From NCBI GenBank assembly GCA_905210435.1, contig CAJLWO010000046.1, forward strand, positions 1 to 21,824: DNA of 21,824 nucleotides. The letters are read 5' to 3'. The notes under the pieces are model-generated. The model saw only the letters and a program-made list of their open reading frames with translations. It had not been told where the DNA came from and searched no databases. Position numbers and translations under genes: made by a program. This document shows, one piece after another, positions 1-6,726 of this stretch; position 1 is the first letter of the stretch; every line of letters starts with the position of its first letter. Origin of the DNA: an uncultured Bacteroidales bacterium. Lineage in GTDB: Bacteria > Bacteroidota > Bacteroidia > Bacteroidales > Muribaculaceae.

Positions 1-126
1 TTATGTTTATTTTATTGAATATCAGCAATTAATATCCGTTTTTAAGGGCTGACTAGCTACGGTACGCTCCCTCATCGCAAGCAAGAATCCATCTGACAAT
101 CCCTCTCAAAATCTACATCATATAAA

Positions 127-160
127 TTTAGACAATCACTAATAAATATATTTGTCTAAA
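127..160. repeat. Short inverted repeat in AT-rich intergenic DNA
   Basis: Nine-base arms (TTTAGACAA at 127-135, TTGTCTAAA at 152-160) flank a 16-base AT-rich loop. It could be a weak terminator for something left of the window or a protein-binding site. The rest of 1-200 shows no gene, tRNA or other recognisable feature. Confidence 0.35.
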
Positions 161-204
161 ATAAAAGTTTTAAGCGAAATATAGTCTGATATTAAAAATT
201 TTAA

Positions 205-212
205 TACCTTTG
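205..212 (+). promoter_or_regulatory. Candidate Bacteroidetes -7 element
   Basis: TACCTTTG at 205-212 matches the TAnnTTTG -7 consensus of the primary Bacteroidetes sigma factor. No good TTTG -33 element lies 19-21 bases upstream, so the promoter is only moderately supported. It would start transcription near 219, leading into the possible structured RNA and then the P-loop gene at 619. Confidence 0.4.
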
Positions 213-218
213 TGATTG

Positions 219-572
219 TAGACCACTCACGCAGAATCTGAATGTAATCGGTTAAGTCTTGCTTGGCTGATTCCGGTCAAGGGCACTGCGGGAGGGGGAT
301 ACAGGACATTTTAGAAAGCGTATACTCGACGCTCTTTTCTGGCATCTTGAAATCTGGAAAATTTCTTTGGTGTAGCCGGAAATGAGGCAAACAGTAGACG
401 CCTTATGGATATGTATATTCCGTCAAAAGCAAGCGCGTGAGCGCAAGCTGTTGGCGTATTATCATATTCTGCGTGAGGCTTCTGCAAGTTTGCTCGTTCT
501 GCTACACCGGGCAATTCCAGAGCCTCAAGATGTGGAACGGGCAACAGGTATGGCTCTCACGCTTCTTTTTTT
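219..572 (+). ncRNA. Possible structured RNA or conserved noncoding element (unidentified)
   Basis: This stretch follows a TAnnTTTG promoter element and ends in a T-run (566-572). GCGTGAG (471-477) can pair with CTCACGC (556-562) just before the T-run, which would make a terminator-like closing stem. GAGGCT (475-480) can pair with AGCCTC (521-526), and GCGC-GTGA-GCGC (about 433-444) makes a GNRA-type tetraloop hairpin. Short ORFs exist on both strands across the same bases, but their composition is unlike real proteins. I tested it by eye against tmRNA, RNase P RNA and 4.5S RNA and it matches none of their hallmark motifs. It could be an ncRNA, a long leader for the 619 gene, or a dispersed repeat. 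Confidence 0.3.
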
Positions 573-618
573 AAACAATCTAATTCCAATGTGTGAGCCC
601 GGCGGTTAATGAATATAT

Positions 619-1068
619 ATGACGGAATTCAAGCGCTACAATCGTCTCATCAATGTATTCGGGAAAGCATGCAGAGGGAAGACCTCGACTCTCGACTGCC
701 TAATCAAAAAACTTATATCAAATCCCGACTTTACGTTACTGTCTCCAGATTCGGGTAAAGATATTAATGACCGTATTATAGGACGTCTTAACAATCAGGT
801 AATCGGGATTATTACTCTTGGCGACCCCGGACAAGAAGAGGAAATCGAATCATTCCTTGATGAATGTCTGACCAATAAATGTGATGTGATATACGCGGCC
901 AGCAGAACTTACGGGGGTGTATATAACACAGAAAAAAGGTTCGCATCTGCTAACGGATATTTGTTTATCGAAACATCGCCCCTCTACTTGAATCTTGATA
1001 ACGGTAAGGAAATCAATTATTCCTACTTTCATGAATTATTTTCAGAGATGCTTTATAACTTAATTTAA
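619..1068 (+). CDS. Small P-loop NTPase-like protein, unknown function
   Basis: A 149-residue protein whose role I do not recognise. A Walker A / G1 motif is visible at residues 15-22 (G-K-A-C-R-G-K-T) after a short beta strand (LINVF), the usual start of a P-loop fold. A second hydrophobic strand, VIGIITLGDPG (residues 61-71), sits where a Walker B or switch strand would be. A third, CDVIYAASRT (88-97), resembles the strand that follows it. At 149 residues it is close to the minimum size for such a fold. There is no signal peptide or membrane segment, so it is probably cytoplasmic. It ends 11 bases before the large surface-protein gene at 1080 and both are AT-rich, so they are probably cotranscribed. 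That pairing of an NTPase with an exported LRR/Big_2 protein is unexplained. Nucleotide type (ATP or GTP) cannot be told. Confidence 0.7.
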   Translation: MTEFKRYNRLINVFGKACRGKTSTLDCLIKKLISNPDFTLLSPDSGKDINDRIIGRLNNQVIGIITLGDPGQEEEIESFLDECLTNKCDVIYAASRTYGGVYNTEKRFASANGYLFIETSPLYLNLDNGKEINYSYFHELFSEMLYNLI

Positions 1069-1079
1069 AAAACAGACAC

Positions 1080-3266
1080 ATGAACAGATTTTTAATAATC
1101 ATATTACTCGCATTATGCGGAAATGTAAATGCAAATGCTTATGTTGAGGGTTTTTGGAAAGATGGTACAGATGGAAGATTCATGTATGAATACTATTATG
1201 TAACGTCGGCAACAACAAGCTCAGAAAAGAGCAAAAGTCAAATCGCTTATGTTAAGGGACTGAACCCCACATGTGAACCGAGCAATGACCTGAATCAAAT
1301 GATCCTTGAATCGTATCTATCCGTTTCTGATGCGAGTTATAAAGTAACAAGAGTTCTGAACCGAGCTTTTAAAGGTCAGCCGTATGACTTTGTTGATGTT
1401 TATACTTTGGTCTCTATTGGAGAGGAGGCTTTTGCGGAAACTTTGACAAAAAAATTCTCCACAGGTAGAGATCTTGAAAATATAAGTAAGCGAGCATTTG
1501 CCGATTGTCATAATCTTGATAAAGTAAGTCTTAATTGCCGGTTAAGTATTGCTGTGGAGGCTTTTGCAGGATGCGAGAAAATTACTCAAATAAATTTTAC
1601 TAAGTCAACCGACACGAGCAGCTCGAGTACATTAAATTTAAAAGACGGTACATTTGATTCGGTAAGCGATGTCGTAATTACGATCGCAAATGGAGCTGAT
1701 GTTGTGCTGTCTGGTTCGGTTTTCAGTCAGGCAGCCTATGACAAAGCTTTAGTGTATGTACCTGTTTCTGAAATTTCTGAATATAATAGCAGGGTAGAAT
1801 GGAAAAATTTTAAAAATATATATCCCAATGACATAAAGAATGTGGCTTTAAAGTTCAGTCAGGATTCCTATGATGCCTACATAGGTGAGCAATGTAGTCC
1901 TGTTTTGGAGGGCAGTATCTCGGAAACAAGTAAAGAATATCTTACCTGGATAATCGCGGATGAGGAGATTGCTTCGGTAAAAAATGGCGTTGTCACTCCA
2001 AACAAACCGGGCAAAACTACACTTACAGTATCCGCTCCCAATGGCTCGACTGCGTCATGTGAAATATTCGTTCATCAGGCTGTAACCTCGTTTGAGATAA
2101 ATATTGCAGGTGTGAATATAGCTGACGACTCAGCGGAATTATATGCCGACAGTATTTATACGGCAAGTATGGTGTATGAACCTGCCGACGCGACCGATAT
2201 TAATTTCGAATTGTCGTCGAGTGCTTCCGATATAGTCAGTGTGGAGGGGCTTAATCTTATTACACATAATGTGGGTGAATGTGATTTGACCGCGACATCG
2301 GAATCGGGAATTGTGCGGATGCTTCACGTTAATGTTGTTCCTGTCGCGGCCTCCGGTATATCCATTAATCCATCTTTGGTTACATTGAAAGTCGGTGAAA
2401 ATACTATTGTGACAGCGACTGTTGCGCCTGCAAATACTACTGATAAGACCCTGCAATGGACTTCCTCTGACGAAACCGTCGCTATAGTCAATGGTAATGG
2501 CGAAATTACGGGCGTGGGACTTGGGCAATGTGCGGTTATGGCAACAACGTCGAATGGTATTTCCGCCAACTGTATGGTATCGGTAATAGCAACTCCTGCC
2601 GAGTCTGTATGTCTTGACAGGAAAACCGCAATTTTAAGAGATGGTGAAACCATACAGTTAAATCCTGTCATACTTCCGGAAACTACTACCAATAAATTTG
2701 TATTTTTTGAAAGCAGTAATCTTGGTGTCGCCACTGTCGACAATGCCGGTTTAGTCACGGCCCATAATGTCGGAGAGGCAACGATTACAGCCACTACTAT
2801 CAATGGCCTCTCTGATGAGTGTGTCATCACGGTAGTTCCGACACTGGCTACTGAAATAACTGTGACCCCATTGATGCCTGAAGTGGAGGTGGGTAAGACT
2901 GTCGGTCTGACGGTGGATTTTGTCCCCGCTACTACTACCGATAAAACTATAATATGGCAAAGTTCCAATCCGGCGGTGGCTTCTGTTGATGAAGCGGGGA
3001 ATGTCACCGGTCAGGCTGTCGGCACGGCGCGCATCATTGCCTCTACTGCCGACGGTTCGGGCCTGACTGCAATGAGTTTTGTAACAGTCGTGCCTATGGC
3101 GGGAGTGGATGGAGTATCAATTGACTTTGACAGATATTTTGAAGTATATAATCTGCAGGGTATCCTGATACAGAAAGATTGTAGCGCAGACTCACTTAAA
3201 CAGCTTGAAAATGGCGTTTATATATTGCGTCAGGATAATATTGTTAAGAAGGTCATAATCCATTAA
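1080..3266 (+). CDS. Secreted BspA-like LRR / Big_2 surface protein with C-terminal tail
   Basis: A 728-residue exported protein. Residues 1-20 form a signal peptide (hydrophobic core LIIILLALCG). Residues of about 80-245 resemble BspA/LRR_5 repeats, with units such as 'IGEEAFAETL', 'ISKRAFADCHNLDKV' and 'AVEAFAGCEKITQINF', ending in the typical 'YVPVSEISEYNSRVEWKNF' closing segment. Residues of about 250-685 contain five tandem Ig-like Big_2 domains; the last three are best conserved, each with a 'TTDKTLQWTSSDETVA'-type strand and a 'G.ITG...G...' turn. The last 42 residues are a tail (VYNLQG, then NGVYIL and KKVIIH) like those on other proteins in this window. Such proteins are surface adhesins or matrix proteins; ligand unknown. 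Codon use is AT-rich compared with the genes after 3.3 kb. It is probably cotranscribed with the P-loop gene 11 bases upstream. Confidence 0.85.
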   Translation: MNRFLIIILLALCGNVNANAYVEGFWKDGTDGRFMYEYYYVTSATTSSEKSKSQIAYVKGLNPTCEPSNDLNQMILESYLSVSDASYKVTRVLNRAFKGQPYDFVDVYTLVSIGEEAFAETLTKKFSTGRDLENISKRAFADCHNLDKVSLNCRLSIAVEAFAGCEKITQINFTKSTDTSSSSTLNLKDGTFDSVSDVVITIANGADVVLSGSVFSQAAYDKALVYVPVSEISEYNSRVEWKNFKNIYPNDIKNVALKFSQDSYDAYIGEQCSPVLEGSISETSKEYLTWIIADEEIASVKNGVVTPNKPGKTTLTVSAPNGSTASCEIFVHQAVTSFEINIAGVNIADDSAELYADSIYTASMVYEPADATDINFELSSSASDIVSVEGLNLITHNVGECDLTATSESGIVRMLHVNVVPVAASGISINPSLVTLKVGENTIVTATVAPANTTDKTLQWTSSDETVAIVNGNGEITGVGLGQCAVMATTSNGISANCMVSVIATPAESVCLDRKTAILRDGETIQLNPVILPETTTNKFVFFESSNLGVATVDNAGLVTAHNVGEATITATTINGLSDECVITVVPTLATEITVTPLMPEVEVGKTVGLTVDFVPATTTDKTIIWQSSNPAVASVDEAGNVTGQAVGTARIIASTADGSGLTAMSFVTVVPMAGVDGVSIDFDRYFEVYNLQGILIQKDCSADSLKQLENGVYILRQDNIVKKVIIH

Positions 3267-3302
3267 TCCTTATTATGGATTGAGTTTATACGTATACATC
3301 AG

Positions 3303-3350
3303 ATCCGGATATAGCAATAGCATAATATATGCGAATTGTTATATCCGGAT
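3303..3350. terminator. Long hairpin between convergent genes, probable bidirectional terminator
   Basis: Sixteen-base arms (3303-3318 and 3335-3350, starting ATCCGGATATA) pair with one G-T mismatch. An inner GCATA/TATGC stem (3320-3324 and 3328-3332) extends the helix. It lies 37 bases after the surface-protein stop and 12 bases beyond the DUF2851 stop, so it can serve both convergent genes. A T-rich stretch (TTGTTTTG) follows on the plus strand. Confidence 0.7.
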
Positions 3351-3361
3351 TTGTTTTGCTG

Positions 3362-4606
3362 TTATTTACGGAGGGAGCAGGCGCTCAGGTGGCGGTGGCC
3401 TATGCGGCAGTAGAGGCATTTGCGCTTTTCGCAGTATTCGCGGCGGAGCTGTACTATGGCCTGGGATATGAATGCCGAGGTGATGGAGATGCCGGCGGCG
3501 GCGAACATGGTGGTGAAGCGGTTGCTTTCCGGTGGGAGTTCGTGGAGCATCTCGGCGATGTCGCGTGCGCGGGTGTAGTCGCCGTTGTAGTTGGCGTATG
3601 CGTAGGCGAGCGGTATTACGGCGTTGATGATAAGGAGGTTTATCGATGCCTGCGACAGCGCGGGGGCATTTGCGGTTGCGTTGTCGGCGCCTAATATCGA
3701 GTATGCTTCGGCGGCATTTTCAACCGAGAGCATGCGCGCAGTGAAGTCGCGATGCCGGCATATCAGTCCGGCGAGATAGGATATGCGCCTGTAGGGGGAG
3801 TTCTGCGGACGTGTGCGGGAGAATTTCCAGCCGAGGCATTCCGGTGCCTTGATGCCGAATTTGGCGGCAAAAAATGCGTATTCGGCCATCACACGTTCTT
3901 TATATGATTCCGGGCCTTCATGTGGCGGAAGCAGTCCGGCCTGTCCGAGCAGTATCGACTCGATGATGAGACGGTCGTCGGCATGGCGGCGCAGTATGCG
4001 CAGCGGGGTGGCGCGTGCGAGGCGTTCGAACGGCTCGGCGTTGGTGCCGAATCCGAGTGCGCGCGCCATGGTTATGTATGCCGCCTCGTTCCAGTCGCCG
4101 GCGCTGTCGGCCACTATGCGCGATATGCGGTCGGCTTTGGCGTGCAGACGTTCGTAGCCGAGCGCCGTAAGCCAGTCGGTAATGTAGATGTGCGGTATGC
4201 GGCTGATGGCGTGGACGCAGGGGAGGGTGTCGGGGGAGAAGTCGGCGAGGGCGTGGAATGTGGCGTTGAGCGTCGGGTCGCATTTCATGACGAACTGCGG
4301 TATCGCCTCGCCAGATGCGCGGTATATGGGCATGTCGTCATTGTCGACCACGTGGAGTATCACGTTGCGGTATGCGGGGTCGTCGGTGTGGCGGTGACGA
4401 TGCCAGTCGGAGGCGCGCACGTGGATTTCGACATTACCTACCCATGTATCGCCGTCAATAATCACGGAAGCGTTAAAGAAATCAGGCCCGGCATCATTGT
4501 TGATGATGCCGGGGTTAATGATCTGCAGCCGTTTTCCGTCGGTTGTAGCGAGGTTATTCTGCGGGAATAACCTGTTCGACCACACATAATGCATTAACTT
4601 TTCCAA
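3362..4606 (-). CDS. DUF2851 family protein
   Basis: A 414-residue protein that matches the DUF2851 family of Bacteroidetes from end to end. Visible hallmarks are the N-terminal 'LMHYVWSNRLFP', the 'NNDAGPDFFNASVIIDG-TWVGNVEIHV-ASDWHRHRH' block near residues 35-75, 'NVILHVVDNDD', the middle 'ARALGFGTNAEPFERLA' and 'EAI(L)LGQAGLL'-like segments, and a Cys-rich C-terminus ('EYCEKRKCLYCRIGHRHL'). The family has no established function that I know. There is no signal peptide or TM segment. The start chosen is a TTG at 4604-4606, because family members normally begin M-E-x-L-[LM]-H-Y; the alternative is the ATG at 4592-4594, four codons later. The gene stands alone on the minus strand. Confidence 0.85.
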   Translation of the reverse strand: MEKLMHYVWSNRLFPQNNLATTDGKRLQIINPGIINNDAGPDFFNASVIIDGDTWVGNVEIHVRASDWHRHRHTDDPAYRNVILHVVDNDDMPIYRASGEAIPQFVMKCDPTLNATFHALADFSPDTLPCVHAISRIPHIYITDWLTALGYERLHAKADRISRIVADSAGDWNEAAYITMARALGFGTNAEPFERLARATPLRILRRHADDRLIIESILLGQAGLLPPHEGPESYKERVMAEYAFFAAKFGIKAPECLGWKFSRTRPQNSPYRRISYLAGLICRHRDFTARMLSVENAAEAYSILGADNATANAPALSQASINLLIINAVIPLAYAYANYNGDYTRARDIAEMLHELPPESNRFTTMFAAAGISITSAFISQAIVQLRREYCEKRKCLYCRIGHRHLSACSLRK

Positions 4607-4626
4607 ATTCTGTAACCTTTATGTAA

Positions 4627-4634
4627 CAAATTTA
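4627..4634 (-). promoter_or_regulatory. Candidate -7 element for the DUF2851 gene
   Basis: On the minus strand the sequence reads TAAATTTG, a match to TAnnTTTG, about 20 bases upstream of the DUF2851 start. A second minus-strand match (TATATTTG, 4681-4688) lies further upstream and could be an alternative promoter. Neither has a convincing -33 element that I can see. Confidence 0.45.
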
Positions 4635-4742
4635 ACCAAAATATTTACATTTGTAAATAGCTGATAATGGTTATAAAAGACAAATATAATGAAAAAAAGG
4701 GAAGGATTACCGAACAATTTTATGTTAAAGAACATTGTTTTA

Positions 4743-4773
4743 TTGCATGCTTTTGAAAAAGTGCCTATCTTTG
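4743..4773 (+). promoter_or_regulatory. Promoter of the 4.9-kb micro-gene
   Basis: TATCTTTG (4766-4773) is a full match to the Bacteroidetes -7 consensus TAnnTTTG. ATTG at 4742-4745, 20 bases upstream, serves as a -33 element. Transcription would begin near 4781 and run toward the 20-codon ORF at 4913 and the terminator at 5058. Confidence 0.6.
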
Positions 4774-4912
4774 CACTGTTTTTCAATAGCACACAATTCA
4801 AGGAATACCCCTATTCAGCGGGATGTTCCGGAAGAAAAAATCGAGTTTGAGCCGATAGCGGCCGCTTGATTGAGAATAGGTAAAAAAGGATTGTTTTAAA
4901 GTTTGTTCAACT

Positions 4913-4975
4913 ATGAAAAAGATTATTAGAAAAGCAGTTGAATGGTATATCAATACTACAGCTGCGATTTATTAA
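4913..4975 (+). CDS. Candidate 20-residue micro-protein
   Basis: A short ORF of 20 codons starting ATG AAA AAG ATT ATT: the peptide begins MKKIIRKAVEW and ends TTAAIY. It has a basic start and an amphipathic middle (IIRKAVEWYI). It lies in a compact transcription unit with a consensus promoter (4743-4773) and an intrinsic terminator (5058-5082), which argues that the stretch is expressed. After its TAA stop (4973-4975) the same frame stays open for another 20 codons, to a TGA at 5036-5038, with protein-like content (GVMPAEITPSQSAGIL). The longer product may therefore be the ancestral one, cut by a nonsense change. No clear Shine-Dalgarno site precedes the ATG. The transcript could instead act as an RNA or as a leader. 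I do not recognise the family. Confidence 0.45.
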   Translation: MKKIIRKAVEWYINTTAAIY

Positions 4976-5057
4976 AGCAATGCAGGCGTGATGCCTGCGG
5001 AAATTACTCCCTCGCAATCGGCAGGGATTTTAAGTTGAAGTTAAAAATTTTTAATAG

Positions 5058-5082
5058 CGACCGCCCCGAGCGGTCGTTTCTG
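5058..5082 (+). terminator. Intrinsic terminator of the micro-gene unit
   Basis: A 7-bp GC-rich stem, CGACCGC (5058-5064) with GCGGTCG (5070-5076), has a 5-base loop and is followed by TTTCTGTT. It closes the unit that begins at the 4743-4773 promoter, giving a predicted transcript of about 300 nt. A second hairpin, GCAGGC/GCCTGC (about 4982-4998), lies inside the transcript. Confidence 0.7.
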
Positions 5083-5130
5083 TTATGATACGGTAGTAAA
5101 ATCTGTTATTATACCATAAAAAAAAAGCGC

Positions 5131-5358
5131 AGAGCCGAAGGCTCGGTGGTGTCACTATCCCCGTCCGACGCGTAGCGGAGGGCGGGGTAAAAGTAAGAAA
5201 AGGGAGCGAGCCCGTGGAACGGGCGAGTGTGTAATGGCTTCATATAACACTTAAACACACTCGCCCGTTCCACGGGCTCACTTTATGAGAGGCAGTCGTC
5301 GCCCCGCCCTCCGCTATGCGTCGGACGGGGATAGTGACACCACCGAGCCTTCGGCTCT
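5131..5358. repeat. 228-bp near-perfect inverted repeat (REP/MITE-like)
   Basis: The outer arms, 5131-5187 and 5302-5358, are 57 bases each and complementary at 56 positions. The inner arms, 5208-5232 and 5255-5279, are 25 bases each and perfectly complementary around a 22-base loop. The segments between outer and inner arms (about 20 bases each) do not match. Parts of each arm also fold on themselves (GAGCC-GAA-GGCTC; GCCCGT-GGA-ACGGGC). No transposase and no clear target-site duplication is visible. It sits between the plus-strand micro-gene and the convergent alcohol dehydrogenase and could block transcription both ways. Confidence 0.9.
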
Positions 5359-5386
5359 CCGTTGGCGAATCATATCATATTGAGAA

Positions 5387-5404
5387 GCACGGTATCGACC
5401 GTGC
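5387..5404 (-). terminator. Small hairpin after the alcohol dehydrogenase gene
   Basis: GCACGGT (5387-5393) pairs with ACCGTGC (5398-5404) around a 4-base loop, 38 bases past the minus-strand dehydrogenase stop. The minus-strand continuation (TTCTCAATAT) is only weakly T-rich, so a terminator role is tentative. Confidence 0.4.
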
Positions 5405-5441
5405 ATTCGTGCTGTCCGGATTTTCACACCTGTGTGTGTCG

Positions 5442-6611
5442 TTACAGCGAGGCGGTGAGTATGGCGGTGATGTCGTCGGCTGTAAGGTCGACATATTGTT
5501 CGCCGGCCGAGAGGTCTTTTTCCTTGGCATGCACGGCCATTTCGCGCAGGCGGCTTTCGTCGATGCCCACTTCGCGCAGATGCATCGGCAGCCCGATTGA
5601 CTCGAAGAAGCGGTAGGTGCGTTCGATTGTCTGCTCGGCAATCTCGCGGTCGGGTAGGGTGCGGTCAATGCCGTAGAGGTTGACGCCGAGGTTTACGAAT
5701 CGCTCCATAGTGCGTTCGCTGAGTATATGGCGCATCCATCGCGGAGTGATGATTGCGAGTCCTTCACCGTGGGTGATGTCGTAGAATGCCGAAAGCGCGT
5801 GCTCTATCGCATGCATGGGCCATCCCGACATGCTGTTGCCGAGGGCGAGAATGCCGTTGCAGCCGTACATGCAGGCATACATTATCTCGGCGCGCGCCTC
5901 ATAGTCGTCGGGGTGAGCCATCGCTATCGGGGCATAGTGGATGAGCGTGCGCAGCAGTGTCTCGCAGAAGCCGTCGGCCACCATGTTGTGGTCGGAGCAG
6001 AAATATTGCTCGAGCACGTGGTTGAAGGCGTCGGCCACGCCTGCCGCGGTGTGCTTGGCATTGACCGAGAAGGTGTAGGTCGGGTCGAGGAAAGAGCATA
6101 CGGGGAAGAGCAGGCTGTCGTGGTATGCCACCTTGTCGTTGGTCTCGGTGCGCGAAATCACGCCTCCGGCATCGTATTCGCTCCCTGTGGCGGCAAGAGT
6201 CATTATGTCGACGATAGGAACCGCATCGGTAGCCCTGACCTTTTCTATGATGAGGTCCCAGGGGTCGCCGTCATATCTGGCGCCGGTGGAAATCGCCTTG
6301 CAGCAGTCGAGCACGCTGCCGCCGCCAACCGACAGTATCACGTCGATGTCGTTTTCCTTGCACAGACGCACGCCTTCGAGCACCGAGGGGGCATATTTCG
6401 GGTTAGGCTCTATGCCCGACAGTTCGGTTATCTCGAAATCCTTAAGCAGTTCTTTCACTTTGTCATAGAGGCCTATGCGCTTTATGCTTCCTCCGCCGTA
6501 GGCAAGGAGCACGCGGCGTCCGAGCGGTTTCATCACAGCGGGCAGCTGCCCGATAACGCCCTTGCCGAAAATGACACGTGTAGGCGTCATGTAGTCAAAA
6601 TTCTGTATCAT
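5442..6611 (-). CDS. Iron-type NAD(P)H alcohol/aldehyde dehydrogenase, YqhD/BdhA family
   Basis: A 389-residue group III metal-dependent alcohol dehydrogenase, of normal length for YqhD/BdhA. These enzymes reduce aldehydes to alcohols, usually with NADPH, in the cytoplasm. The N-terminal dinucleotide domain shows GGGSIK (residues 39-44) and GGGSVLD (96-102). The C-terminal helical domain carries the expected metal ligands D194 and H198 (ADAFNH), H267 and H281 (ITHGEG), at the spacing I recall from E. coli YqhD. The start MIQNFDYMTPTRVIFGKG is typical of the family ('F.y..PT.i.FG.g'). The gene is monocistronic on the minus strand. Its leader (about 80 bases) holds a strong TAGCTA palindrome (6649-6683) after a consensus -7 element (6700-6707), so it may be regulated. 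The natural substrate cannot be told; butanol and small toxic aldehydes are typical for relatives. Confidence 0.9.
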   Translation of the reverse strand: MIQNFDYMTPTRVIFGKGVIGQLPAVMKPLGRRVLLAYGGGSIKRIGLYDKVKELLKDFEITELSGIEPNPKYAPSVLEGVRLCKENDIDVILSVGGGSVLDCCKAISTGARYDGDPWDLIIEKVRATDAVPIVDIMTLAATGSEYDAGGVISRTETNDKVAYHDSLLFPVCSFLDPTYTFSVNAKHTAAGVADAFNHVLEQYFCSDHNMVADGFCETLLRTLIHYAPIAMAHPDDYEARAEIMYACMYGCNGILALGNSMSGWPMHAIEHALSAFYDITHGEGLAIITPRWMRHILSERTMERFVNLGVNLYGIDRTLPDREIAEQTIERTYRFFESIGLPMHLREVGIDESRLREMAVHAKEKDLSAGEQYVDLTADDITAILTASL

Positions 6612-6648
6612 AGCACTTTTTTTAGAGTAATAATCGTAATCAGCTAAG

Positions 6649-6683
6649 ATAGCTATTGTAGCTATTATAGCTACAATAGCTAT
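6649..6683 (-). promoter_or_regulatory. TAGCTA palindrome in the alcohol dehydrogenase leader
   Basis: A 16-base arm (6649-6664, ATAGCTATTGTAGCTA) and its exact reverse complement (6668-6683) flank a 3-base centre. The motif TAGCT recurs six or more times from 6650 to 6699, including TAGCTGCAGTAGCTGC just beyond. It lies between the -7 element and the dehydrogenase start and could be an operator with repeated half-sites or a 5'-UTR hairpin. Confidence 0.65.
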
Positions 6684-6699
6684 ATAGCTGCAGTAGCTG

Positions 6700-6707
6700 C
6701 AAATATA
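6700..6707 (-). promoter_or_regulatory. -7 element for the alcohol dehydrogenase gene
   Basis: The minus strand reads TATATTTG (TAnnTTTG consensus), about 90 bases upstream of the dehydrogenase ATG. Transcription would start near 6693, just ahead of the TAGCTA palindrome. No clear -33 TTTG is seen at the usual spacing. Confidence 0.5.
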
Positions 6708-6726
6708 CCAAAAAAATCAGTTCGCG

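Noticed and set aside
311..609. Overlapping 77- and 75-codon frames on opposite strands
   Set aside because: They cover the same bases, have unlikely composition and no start signals; the stretch looks noncoding or structured.
5727..6647. 306-codon plus-strand frame opposite the dehydrogenase
   Set aside because: Antisense shadow; the dehydrogenase on the minus strand has every family motif.
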